DNA from: Phycicoccus avicenniae
GTDB taxonomy: Bacteria > Actinomycetota > Actinomycetes > Actinomycetales > Dermatophilaceae
Length of the DNA stretch: 64,000 nt
NCBI RefSeq assembly: GCF_018139485.1
Contig: NZ_JAGSNF010000022.1
Span: 1 to 64,000 of the forward strand
Direction of reading: 5' to 3'
Shown here piece by piece: positions 1 through 7,366 of the stretch (its first letter is position 1; each line of letters begins with the position of its first letter). The translations under genes and the position numbers were made by a program. Below the pieces are notes generated by a model that saw nothing but the letters and a program-made list of their open reading frames with translations, made no database searches and was not told the DNA's origin.

Positions 1-78
1 CGCGACCTCCACCCGTCCGTGCCGGCGGTACTCCCGCCAGAACACATCCTCGAAACGACGAGCCACCTTCAACGTCAC
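1..78 (-). CDS. 5' end of an unidentified protein, cut by the window edge
   Basis: On the minus strand a GTG at 76-78 opens a frame of 26 codons that runs off the left end without a stop. A GGAGG Shine-Dalgarno sequence (complement of 85-89) sits 6 bases upstream, which supports a real start. The visible residues are basic and aromatic and match no family I can name. Several codons (GCT, CGT, CGT, GAT, TTG) end in T or are otherwise atypical here, so the gene may be recently acquired. Too short for a functional call. Confidence 0.5.
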   Translation of the reverse strand, partial: MTLKVARRFEDVFWREYRRHGRVEVA

Positions 79-134
79 AACACACCTCCGCAGGTCGTGT
101 TGCACTCACCCCTTGAAGTCGCCGGCCGGATCCT

Positions 135-158
135 CTGCGTGTTGCCCGATCTCGACGT
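135..158 (+). repeat. Interspersed 24-bp repeat, single copy
   Basis: This 24-base stretch is repeated exactly, in inverted orientation, at 14081-14104, and imperfectly at 14123-14145. Here it stands alone between the truncated left-edge gene and the MFS promoter, without a partner arm to form a hairpin. Function unknown. Confidence 0.7.
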
Positions 159-235
159 GCGGAGGAGTCGGCCGCTCCCCGAGTCCACCGCCGACGACCT
201 TCGGCGGCGGGTTCGGCGGTGTCCCCGGTCGCGGG

Positions 236-241
236 CATACT
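236..241 (+). promoter_or_regulatory. -10 element of a leaderless MFS transcript
   Basis: CATACT ends 8 bases before the GTG at 250. There is no Shine-Dalgarno sequence, so the mRNA probably begins at or next to the start codon. The same hexamer with the same spacing precedes the DedA gene at 54314. Confidence 0.5.
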
Positions 242-249
242 GGACGTTC

Positions 250-1509
250 GTGTCCGCAGACCCCGTGACCAGCCCCGACGCCCGCGTGCGCATCCCCCGG
301 GAGATCTGGGTCCTCATCGCCTCCGCGTTCGTCATCGCGCTCGGCTTCGGGCTCATCACCCCGGTCCTGCCCCAGTTCGCCCAGAGCTTCGGCGTCGGCG
401 CCACCGCGAGCAGCATCGTCGTCAGCGCCTTCGCCTTCATGCGGCTGTGCTTCGCGCCCGCCGGCGGCCGGCTCATCGCCCGGCTCGGCGAGCGGCCGAT
501 CTACCTCAGCGGCCTCGTCATCGTCGCGCTGTCCACCGGGGCGACGGCGTTCGCCGGCAGCTACTGGCAGCTGCTCGTCTTCCGCGGTCTCGGCGGCATC
601 GGCTCGGTGATGTTCACCGTCTCCGCGATGGCGCTCATCGTCCGGCTCGCCCCGCCGTCGGTCCGGGCCCGGGTGTCGTCGGTCTACGCGTCCGCCTTCC
701 TCATCGGCGGGGTGGGTGGCCCGGCGGTCGGCGGGCTCCTCGGCGGCCTCGGGTTGCGGGTCCCGTTCATCGTCTACGCCGTCGCGCTGCTGCTCGCCGC
801 GACGATCGTCTTCGTCTTCCTCAAGGACGCCTCGCTGCGCCCCAAGCCGGGCGACCCCGTGCTGCCCGTCATGACCGTCCGCGACGGCTGGGCCGACTCG
901 GCCTACCGCGCCGCCGTCGCGTCCGGCTTCACGAACGGCTGGGCCAACTTCGGGGTCCGCAACGCGATCCTCCCGTTGTTCGCCGCCGCCGTCATCGTCG
1001 ACAGCAGCCTCGACCAGTCGACGCGCGAGACCCAGCAGGCGCTCGTCGCGGGGGCGGCCCTCGCCGTCTTCGCGGCCGGCAACGCCGTCGGCCTCACCTT
1101 CGCGGGCCGCACGTCCGACAAGGTCGGCCGCAAGCCGTACGTCATCGGCGGTCTCGTCGTCTCCGGCGTCGCGACGGCGGCCACCGGGCTCGCGACGAAC
1201 CTGCCGACGCTCATCGTCCTGTCGGTCGTCGCGGGGCTCGGCGCGGGCTCGCTCAACCCCGCGCAGCAGGCGGCGCTCGCCGACATCGTCGGGCGGGAGC
1301 GCAACGGTGGTCCGGCGCTGGCGGCGTTCCAGATGTCGATGGACACCGGGGCGATCATCGGGCCGGTCGTCGCCGGGATGCTCGTCGACCGCGGCAGCTA
1401 CTCGCTCGCCTTCGCCCTCACCGGACTCATCACCGTGCTCGCCGTCCTGCCCTGGCTGCGCGCCCGGGAGACGCATCCGGTCCGCGAGAGGGTCCCCGAC
1501 CCCGCGTGA
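250..1509 (+). CDS. Major facilitator superfamily exporter
   Basis: A 419-residue MFS permease of the 12-helix drug:proton antiporter type in the cytoplasmic membrane. Two copies of the loop 2-3 / loop 8-9 signature are visible: GGRLIARLGERP about residue 75 and FAGRTSDKVGRKP about residue 290, as expected from the duplicated fold. The frame stays open upstream to about position 19, but GTG 250 is chosen because translated residues before it are not membrane-like and a -10 element lies just upstream. Substrate unknown. The gene appears monocistronic. Confidence 0.85.
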   Translation: MSADPVTSPDARVRIPREIWVLIASAFVIALGFGLITPVLPQFAQSFGVGATASSIVVSAFAFMRLCFAPAGGRLIARLGERPIYLSGLVIVALSTGATAFAGSYWQLLVFRGLGGIGSVMFTVSAMALIVRLAPPSVRARVSSVYASAFLIGGVGGPAVGGLLGGLGLRVPFIVYAVALLLAATIVFVFLKDASLRPKPGDPVLPVMTVRDGWADSAYRAAVASGFTNGWANFGVRNAILPLFAAAVIVDSSLDQSTRETQQALVAGAALAVFAAGNAVGLTFAGRTSDKVGRKPYVIGGLVVSGVATAATGLATNLPTLIVLSVVAGLGAGSLNPAQQAALADIVGRERNGGPALAAFQMSMDTGAIIGPVVAGMLVDRGSYSLAFALTGLITVLAVLPWLRARETHPVRERVPDPA

Positions 1510-1562
1510 GGGAACCGGGAGTCCCGGACGGGCGTTGACGGTCAGCCGCCTCGCCCGACGTC

Positions 1563-1570
1563 ACGGAGGA
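1563..1570 (+). promoter_or_regulatory. Shine-Dalgarno that decides an ATC start
   Basis: ACGGAGGA lies 4 bases before ATC at 1575. Within the frame there is no ATG, GTG or TTG between an upstream stop (1536-1538) and the conserved N-terminal region, so this site marks the probable initiation point of the DUF5701-like gene. Confidence 0.5.
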
Positions 1571-1574
1571 CCCC

Positions 1575-2222
1575 ATCAGCCCGACCGCCGCCCTCGACGC
1601 GCTCGACGCCCAGATCGCCACCCTGCTGGACCGGGGGTACCCCGCCCTCGCCGAGGAGTCGCCGGCGCGGTTCCGCGACCTTCTGGAGCCACTACGCCAG
1701 GTCGCGGCCGGTCTCGAAGACCTGCCGCACGCCTCCCCGGGATGCGCCCCGCTCGTCCTCGTCGTCACCCGCGAGATCGTCGACCCCGAGCAGGCGGTCC
1801 CGATGCTCCGGCTCGCCCCGCGTGGGACGCGGCCGGGGGTCGTGGACCGCAACCATGGCGAGAAGGGGCTGGCGCCGTACCGGCCGACCGAGCACGTGCG
1901 GCTGCCGCGTCCCGATGCCTACCTGCTCCTGGACGTCGACCGGGGCGAGGAGTTCCGTGACGTCCGACCGGAGGACGCGCTGCCGACGATCCTCGCGCGC
2001 GGACGCAGTCCGCTCACGATCGAGGAGGGGGTCGCCGTCGTCACGCACGCCCCCGGGTTGCTCGAGAAGAACCGCTGCTTCATGCTCTCCGGCTCGCGAC
2101 GGGGGGACCGGCGCGTCCCGGCGATGTGGATCAGCGCCGGCGCGCCCAAGCTCGGCTGGTGCTGGGACGGCAACCCGCACTCCTGGCTCGGCGTCGCGTC
2201 GGCCGGGTCGCGCGTCGCCTGA
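1575..2222 (+). CDS. DUF5701-like protein, apparent ATC start
   Basis: A 215-residue soluble protein resembling the actinobacterial DUF5701 family, whose function is unknown. The N-terminal part has the pattern expected there: a helix, then a GYPALAEES-like segment, then PLVLVVTREIVDPEQAVPML. The C-terminal half carries conserved Trp and Cys residues near WISAGAPKLGWCW. The only start with a good Shine-Dalgarno is ATC at 1575; the first ordinary codon in frame is ATG at 1803, which would delete the first third. ATC followed by AGC looks like an ATG AGC start with one base changed, so this is a rare non-AUG start, a mutation reducing expression, or a sequence error. Confidence 0.6.
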   Translation: MSPTAALDALDAQIATLLDRGYPALAEESPARFRDLLEPLRQVAAGLEDLPHASPGCAPLVLVVTREIVDPEQAVPMLRLAPRGTRPGVVDRNHGEKGLAPYRPTEHVRLPRPDAYLLLDVDRGEEFRDVRPEDALPTILARGRSPLTIEEGVAVVTHAPGLLEKNRCFMLSGSRRGDRRVPAMWISAGAPKLGWCWDGNPHSWLGVASAGSRVA

Positions 2223-2298
2223 CGACGAGGGATCTCGCCGGGTCGGTGCGCGCGCGCCGCGTCCGTGCGCCATGGGACGCCGACCGGTCGAGGTGGCA

Positions 2299-2355
2299 CC
2301 GACCCAGCGATATCGCCCCGACTCAGCGATACCGCCCCGACCCAGCGAGGTCGCA
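2299..2355. repeat. Three tandem 19-bp repeats
   Basis: Three adjacent 19-base units at 2299-2317, 2318-2336 and 2337-2355 begin CCGACCCAGCGA or CCGACTCAGCGA and differ only in a few internal bases. They lie between the convergent DUF5701-like gene and CDF transporter gene, in an otherwise featureless 162-base gap. Not a CRISPR array, because there are no spacers. Confidence 0.8.
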
Positions 2356-2384
2356 GGACGCGGGCCGCGCGAGGGCCCGGCGGG

Positions 2385-3305
2385 TCACCAGCTGGTCTCG
2401 ACGCAGCTGCGGGTCCCACGCGGCTCGACCTGGATCGTCGCGTGCTCGATGCCGAACTCCGTGCGCAGCGTCGCCGACGCGTCGCGCAGGACCGCGCCGG
2501 GATCGGCCCCGTCGGCGCACACGAGGTGGGCGGTCGCGACGTGCATCCCGGACGTGAGCGTCCACAGGTGCAGGTCGTGGACGTCGACGACGTCCGGCAC
2601 GTCGCCCAGGGCGCGCTCGGCGTCGCCCGGGTGGATGCCCGGCGGGGCGTGCTGCCCCAGCACGGCGAGCGCCTCCCGGCCGAGGAGCACGGCGCGGAAA
2701 GCGACGAAGGCGGCGATGGCGAGGGCGACCCCGGTGTCCCAGGCCGCCTCGCCGGTCGTCGCGACGAGCACTCCGGCGACGACGACCCCGACGGACCCGA
2801 CGGTGTCGGCGACGACCTCGAGGTAGGCGCCCTTGACGTTGATGCTCTCGGCCGCGCCGCCGCGCAGGAGGACCAGCGCGACGAGGTTGACGACGAGCCC
2901 CAGTCCGCCGACGAGGAGCATCGCCCCCGTCGCGACCTGCGGCTCGCTCCCGACCCGGGCGAGGGCCTCGAGCACGATGTAGACCGACACCCCGAGCATG
3001 AGGAGCACCGCGAGGCCCGAGGCGAAGACCTCCGCGCGGTAGGAGCCGAAGGTGCGCCGGCCGGTCGTGTCGGGCCGGGTCGCGATCCTGGTCGCGACGA
3101 GCGCGGCGCCGAGCGCGACGACGTCGGCCGCCATGTGCCCGGCGTCGCTCAGCAGGGCGAGCGAGCCGCTGACGAGCCCGGCGACGAGCTCGACGACGAA
3201 GAAGGTCGCGACGAGGCCGAACGCCAGCCGCAGCCGCCAGCGGTGAGCGGTGCCGGCGTGGCCGGTCGGACCGCCCGCGGCGGGGCCGTGGTGGTGGCCG
3301 CCCAT
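2385..3305 (-). CDS. CDF family divalent metal cation exporter
   Basis: A 306-residue cation diffusion facilitator of the CzcD/ZitB type that exports Zn2+ or similar ions by proton exchange. The N-terminus is His-rich (GGHHHGP). Helix 2 has the HxxxD metal site in SDAGHMAAD. Helix 5 has ExxxD (in YLEVVADTVGS) where ZitB has HxxxD, a variant seen in actinobacterial CDF proteins. A cytoplasmic dimer domain follows (residues about 215-300), with DLHLWTLTSG. The ATG at 3303-3305 is chosen over upstream starts because of the AGGAGG sequence just before it. Confidence 0.9.
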   Translation of the reverse strand: MGGHHHGPAAGGPTGHAGTAHRWRLRLAFGLVATFFVVELVAGLVSGSLALLSDAGHMAADVVALGAALVATRIATRPDTTGRRTFGSYRAEVFASGLAVLLMLGVSVYIVLEALARVGSEPQVATGAMLLVGGLGLVVNLVALVLLRGGAAESINVKGAYLEVVADTVGSVGVVVAGVLVATTGEAAWDTGVALAIAAFVAFRAVLLGREALAVLGQHAPPGIHPGDAERALGDVPDVVDVHDLHLWTLTSGMHVATAHLVCADGADPGAVLRDASATLRTEFGIEHATIQVEPRGTRSCVETSW

Positions 3306-3360
3306 GGGTCCTCCTCGAGGCGTCCGGGGACTCACGTCGTGCCGACGCTACTCGCCGCGT

Positions 3361-3366
3361 TAGCGT
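3361..3366 (+). promoter_or_regulatory. TAGCGT -10 of a leaderless M20 peptidase transcript
   Basis: TAGCGT ends 6 bases before GTG 3373 and there is no Shine-Dalgarno sequence between them. Confidence 0.55.
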
Positions 3367-3372
3367 GCCGCC

Positions 3373-4641
3373 GTGACCGCCCCGCTGACCGATGCCGAAC
3401 ACCGCGTCCTCGACGCCCTCGACGAGGACGAGACCGTCGAGACCCTCGCCGACCTCGTCCGCGTGCCGAGCGTGACCGGGACCGCCGCCGAGAGCGAGGC
3501 CCAGCACCTGCTCTCCACGTGGTACCGCGACGCCGGTCTCGAGGTGGACCTGTGGGCCGAGGACCTCGAGGACCTCTACGCCGAGCCGGGCTTCCCGGGC
3601 ATCGAGGCTCCCCGCGACGAGGCGTGGGGTCTCGTCGGCACGACCCCCGGGAGCGGAACCCCGGCGCTCGTGCTCAACGGGCACGTCGACGTCGTCCCCG
3701 TCGGGGACCTCTGGTCCTGGTCCCACGACCCGTTCGTCGCGGCGGTCGAGGGCGGGCGGCTGCACGGGCGCGGGTCGTGCGACATGAAGGCCGGCCTCGT
3801 CGCCAACCTCGCCGTCGCCCGCGCGCTGCACCGCTCCGGCGTGCGCACTGAGCGGCGGCTGGCGCTGCACAGCGTCGTCGGCGAGGAGGACGGCGGCCTC
3901 GGCGCGTACGCGACGCTGCGACGCGGCCACTCCGGCGACGCGGTCGTCATCAGCGAGCCGACGAGCGGCCGGCTGCTCACGGCGAACGCCGGCGCGCTCA
4001 CCTTCCGGCTCGAGGTGCCGGGGCGGGCGACGCACGGCAGCACCCGGCTCGAGGGGCAGTCCGCCGTCGAGTCGTTCATGGTCGTCCACGAGGCGGTCCG
4101 GGCGCTCGAGGCACGGCGCAACGTCGACCCCGACCCGCTGTTCGACGGCAACGACCTGCCGTACGCCATCACGATCGGCACGGTGCGCGCCGGTGACTGG
4201 GCAAGCAGCGTCCCGGACCTGCTCGTCGCCGAGGGCCGGCTCGGGGTGGCGCTCGGGGAGTCCACGCGGGCGGCCCAGGTGGAGTTCGAGCGGGCGGTCG
4301 CCGAGAGCGCCGTCGGCGACCCGTGGCTGGCCGAGCACCCCCCGCGCGTGACCTGGCCGGGCGGACGGTTCGCGTCGGGCCGCCTCCCCGAGGGCCACCC
4401 CCTCGCGGGCGAGGTCGCGGACGCCGTCGAGGCGGCCGGGGGTGCCCGGCCCGGCACCGGCGCGGCGCCGTACGGCTCGGACCTGCGGCTGTACGCCGGC
4501 GAGGGCGTGCCGACCCTGCAGTACGGCCCCGGCGACGTCCGGCTCGCGCACTCGACGCGGGAGAGCGTCCCGCTCGAGGAGGTGCACGCCGTGGCCCGCA
4601 CGCTCGCCGTCCTCGCGGCCCGCCGCCTCGGCGCGCACTGA
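3373..4641 (+). CDS. M20 family metallopeptidase (ArgE/DapE/CPG2-like)
   Basis: A 422-residue cytoplasmic zinc amidohydrolase or peptidase. The first metal His and neighbouring Asp are in LNGHVDVVPVGD (about residue 98), the bridging Asp in GRGSCDMKAG (about residue 138), and the catalytic Glu pair in GEEDGG (about residue 175). A dimerisation insert occupies about residues 205-320. Family members deacylate N-acyl amino acids or cleave dipeptides; the exact substrate cannot be read from the sequence, so I do not assign argE or dapE. It starts leaderless at GTG and ends in a strong hairpin shared with the convergent SDR gene. Confidence 0.85.
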   Translation: MTAPLTDAEHRVLDALDEDETVETLADLVRVPSVTGTAAESEAQHLLSTWYRDAGLEVDLWAEDLEDLYAEPGFPGIEAPRDEAWGLVGTTPGSGTPALVLNGHVDVVPVGDLWSWSHDPFVAAVEGGRLHGRGSCDMKAGLVANLAVARALHRSGVRTERRLALHSVVGEEDGGLGAYATLRRGHSGDAVVISEPTSGRLLTANAGALTFRLEVPGRATHGSTRLEGQSAVESFMVVHEAVRALEARRNVDPDPLFDGNDLPYAITIGTVRAGDWASSVPDLLVAEGRLGVALGESTRAAQVEFERAVAESAVGDPWLAEHPPRVTWPGGRFASGRLPEGHPLAGEVADAVEAAGGARPGTGAAPYGSDLRLYAGEGVPTLQYGPGDVRLAHSTRESVPLEEVHAVARTLAVLAARRLGAH

Positions 4642-4678
4642 CGGGCGTCGACGGCCGACGCACCGCCCCGGACCGACC

Positions 4679-4720
4679 GTGGGAGGGCCGACCACGCCGT
4701 GACGTGGTCGGCCCTCCCAC
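4679..4720. terminator. Bidirectional terminator, 18-bp perfect stem
   Basis: Two 18-base arms (4679-4696 and 4703-4720) pair perfectly around a 6-base loop, between the convergent M20 peptidase and SDR genes. There is no long T tract on either side, as is usual for hairpins in high-GC actinobacteria. Confidence 0.8.
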
Positions 4721-4734
4721 GGGTCGTCCCGATG

Positions 4735-5403
4735 TCAGTCCGCGGAGATCTGCACCCGCATGTCGCCGCGACCGGTGTGCATGTCCCACAGCCGGTCGGC
4801 GAGGACGGCGGGGTCCTTCTCGGCGTCGCCCTCGAGGATCTGGCCGCCGATGACGAGCTGCCCGACGTGGATGCCCTCGTCCTTCAGCTCGTCGTGCAGC
4901 AGCGTGACGTACGCGCCGAGCCCCGCGAAGGCGACGGACGTCCCGGTGACGGTGCGACCCGGTGTCACGGCGGACCCGCCGTTGACGAAGAGGATCGACG
5001 GGTTCGCGTCCTCGGGGAGGAAGCGCATGCCCGGGAGCACCTGCTGGACCGCGGCCACGGGCCCGTAGATCGAGAACTCGACGGGGCCGACGAGGTCCTC
5101 CGGCCGGGTCTCCAGGACCGGGCGCATGAAGTCCTTCTGCGGCAGCGGGCTGTACTGCAGGACCTCGATCGGGCCGAGCTCCTCGGTGACCCGCTCGAGC
5201 GTCGTGCGCAGCGACGAGGGGTCGCGCACGTCCGCGGTGTAGCCCCGGGCGGTCACTCCGTCCGCCTGCAGCTGCGACGCGAGGGCGTCGACCCGGCCCT
5301 GGTGCCGGGACACGAGGGCGACGGTGAAGCCCTCCCGGCCGAAACGACGGGCGACGGCGGCGCCGAGCCCCTGACCTGCTCCGATGATGGCGAGTGTCGT
5401 CAT
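4735..5403 (-). CDS. Short-chain dehydrogenase-like protein, atypical active site
   Basis: A 222-residue Rossmann protein of the SDR superfamily. The nucleotide-binding glycine motif is clear (IIGAGQGLGAAV, residues 6-17), followed by SRHQGRVDAL, which suggests NADP(H). The usual NNAG motif is replaced by a QYSPLPQ-like segment, and the canonical catalytic YxxxK is not recognisable: the expected region reads VTGTSVAFAGLGAYVTLL. It could be a catalytically changed SDR or a redox sensor. The ATG at 5401-5403 has no strong Shine-Dalgarno. Confidence 0.75.
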   Translation of the reverse strand: MTTLAIIGAGQGLGAAVARRFGREGFTVALVSRHQGRVDALASQLQADGVTARGYTADVRDPSSLRTTLERVTEELGPIEVLQYSPLPQKDFMRPVLETRPEDLVGPVEFSIYGPVAAVQQVLPGMRFLPEDANPSILFVNGGSAVTPGRTVTGTSVAFAGLGAYVTLLHDELKDEGIHVGQLVIGGQILEGDAEKDPAVLADRLWDMHTGRGDMRVQISAD

Positions 5404-5507
5404 GTCCGGGCCAACCCCGTCGACCCCGGGTCTCTTCCCCGCCGGGGCCCGGTCCGTCCGTCGGGAGGCCCCCGGAGCGTGCTCGACGGGGGTGGGAGAC
5501 TGGGGGG

Positions 5508-6539
5508 ATGAGCGACGCCGAGGTGACCATCGACGGACTTCCGGAACCCTTCACCGCCAGAGGACCCGAGGCCGACGACGGACCCCAGGTGACGGCCCTG
5601 CTCGCCGCCCATCAGGAGGCCGCCAAGGGCAGCTCCTCCGCCGACGTCGAGGCCGTGCTCGGACAGCTCGTCGGGCTCGGCTCCTGGACCCGCCGTCAGG
5701 CGCTCGTCGAGGACGGCGACGGCCGCGTCGTCGGGTGGGTGTCGGTCCACGACCGTGCGGCGGGCCGGACGCTCGTCGAGGTGACGGTCTCACCCGCCCT
5801 GCCCCGCGCCACCGCCGACGCCGTCGCCTCCGCGCTCTTCGACGCCGTCGACCGCTACGCGCACGAGATCGCCTCGCTGCGCTCGCTCGACACCACCCTC
5901 CTGGACTCCGGCTGCTACGCCGACGACCTGCGGCAGCAGGAGTTCCTCACCGCGGCCGGCTACCGGCACACCCGCACCTGGCTGCAGATGACCCGCCCGG
6001 TCCTGCCCCAGGAGGCCACGTCCCTGCCGTCCCCGAAGCCCGGGGTCGTCGTCCGCTCGCTCGACCGACACGACGACAACGGCCTGCCCGTGGCCCAGGA
6101 CCTCCAGGCCGTCCACCGCGTCCTCGAGGAGTCCTTCCAGGACCACTTCAGCTCCTACCCCGAGAGCTTCCCCGAGTTCGTCGCCCGGCTGCGCGAGGAC
6201 CCGGGGCACCGGTGGGACCACTGGTGGCTCGCCACGGTCGAGACCGAGCACGGCGTCGAGCCCGCCGGCGCGGTCGTGGCGTCGGTCCTCGGCCCGGACG
6301 CCTCCGGCCGCGAGGGCAGCTACGTCGACTACATCGGCGTGCACCGGCGGGCCCGGGGGAAGGGTGTCGCCAAGGCACTGCTACGGGCGGTCATCGCCGA
6401 CAGCGCACGCCGGGGCAACAGCCGGGTCGGCCTCGAGGTCGACGACGACTCCCCGACCCGCGCGGACGCCCTCTACCTCGACCTCGGTTGGGTCACGGAC
6501 TACAAGACCCAGTCCTGGCACCGGGACCTCGCGATCTGA
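5508..6539 (+). CDS. Tandem GNAT-domain N-acetyltransferase
   Basis: A 343-residue protein with two GNAT-like halves. The C-terminal half (about residues 170-343) has a good acetyl-CoA motif A in YIGVHRRARGKGVAKALL (about residue 270) and the typical GLEVDDDSPTRADALYLDLGW end. The N-terminal half lacks a clear CoA motif and is probably a degenerate GNAT fold, as in mycothiol synthase (MshD), which has the same two-domain plan. The similarity is architectural, so I do not call it mshD. ATG 5508 is chosen because it follows a short purine run and earlier in-frame codons encode unlikely residues. Confidence 0.75.
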   Translation: MSDAEVTIDGLPEPFTARGPEADDGPQVTALLAAHQEAAKGSSSADVEAVLGQLVGLGSWTRRQALVEDGDGRVVGWVSVHDRAAGRTLVEVTVSPALPRATADAVASALFDAVDRYAHEIASLRSLDTTLLDSGCYADDLRQQEFLTAAGYRHTRTWLQMTRPVLPQEATSLPSPKPGVVVRSLDRHDDNGLPVAQDLQAVHRVLEESFQDHFSSYPESFPEFVARLREDPGHRWDHWWLATVETEHGVEPAGAVVASVLGPDASGREGSYVDYIGVHRRARGKGVAKALLRAVIADSARRGNSRVGLEVDDDSPTRADALYLDLGWVTDYKTQSWHRDLAI

Positions 6540-6545
6540 GACCGC

Positions 6546-6562
6546 GCCCGGTCCGACCGGGC
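6546..6562. terminator. Short hairpin between convergent genes
   Basis: A 7-bp GC stem with a 3-base loop sits in the 28-base gap between the GNAT gene and the convergent lipoprotein gene. It may serve both as a weak terminator. Confidence 0.4.
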
Positions 6563-6567
6563 CGGGC

Positions 6568-7227
6568 TCAGCGCCAGACGTCGACGACGAGCCGGGTCGG
6601 CTCCTCCAGGACGAGCACCCGGAACGGCCGCTCCTCGCCGGTGACGCCGACGAAGGTCTCGCCGTACCCCTCGAACCCGCCCCAGATCGGCTCGGCGGAG
6701 GCGACGACGGTGCCGTCGAGCCGGCCGGCCCCCGGGGCCTGCGGCTGCGGCTGGGAGTCGGTCGGGATCTCGACGGTCGAGGCCCGGACGGACAGGTAGG
6801 CGTCCCCGGGGACCTCCACCGTGTTCCCGGAGCCGCTCTGGACCGGCTCGTCGACCCACTCGACCTGGTAGGTCGGCAGCCCGGACCCGGAGAACTCGTA
6901 GACGACGCGGTCGTAGCCCTCGTGCCGCCCGACGCGGACGGCGGTCCCGACGCCGACCCGCGGGCCGAGCTCCGGCCAGGAGTCGGACGCCTGCTCCTCG
7001 GTGCCGAAGCCCTCCGGCACCTCGAGCGAGGGGGAGGGGGAGGCCGACGGCGACGCCGACTCCGTGTCGGACGCGGACGGGGACGGGCTCGCGCTGCTGC
7101 CCGTCGGTGCGGGGTCGGTGGTCGAGGCAAGGTCCTCGTCGCCGTCCCCGCACCCGGCGGTCACGGCGAGCACGAGGGCGGCGCCGACGACGGCGGTCGT
7201 CCGGCGGCGCCTGCTGGGTCCGGTCAT
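6568..7227 (-). CDS. Lipoprotein with AMIN-like domain
   Basis: A 219-residue predicted lipoprotein. Basic residues (GPSRRRR) and a hydrophobic run lead to the lipobox LAVTAGC, with the lipidated Cys about residue 25. A low-complexity Ser/Pro/Thr/Ala linker follows (about 35-75). The C-terminal half (YDRVVYEFSGSGLPTYQVEW to PTRLVVDVW) looks like the beta-rich AMIN-like domain of actinobacterial envelope lipoproteins. It is probably anchored on the outer face of the membrane; ligand unknown. ATG 7225-7227 is preceded by GGAAGGAG at proper spacing. Confidence 0.8.
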   Translation of the reverse strand: MTGPSRRRRTTAVVGAALVLAVTAGCGDGDEDLASTTDPAPTGSSASPSPSASDTESASPSASPSPSLEVPEGFGTEEQASDSWPELGPRVGVGTAVRVGRHEGYDRVVYEFSGSGLPTYQVEWVDEPVQSGSGNTVEVPGDAYLSVRASTVEIPTDSQPQPQAPGAGRLDGTVVASAEPIWGGFEGYGETFVGVTGEERPFRVLVLEEPTRLVVDVWR

Positions 7228-7366
7228 GGGTGCTCCTTCCACGGGTCGATTGTCGCGCGCCCCGGTCTCCTCACGTCGGACGACGCTCCGACCGGTGTCG
7301 TTCCGAGACCTTCGACGCCCGACCGGGCCGCGGGAACAGCACGGCCCGGATGTGGTTGAAGATTGC

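Noticed and set aside
2299-2355. CRISPR array
   Set aside because: The three repeats are directly adjacent without spacers and there are no cas genes.
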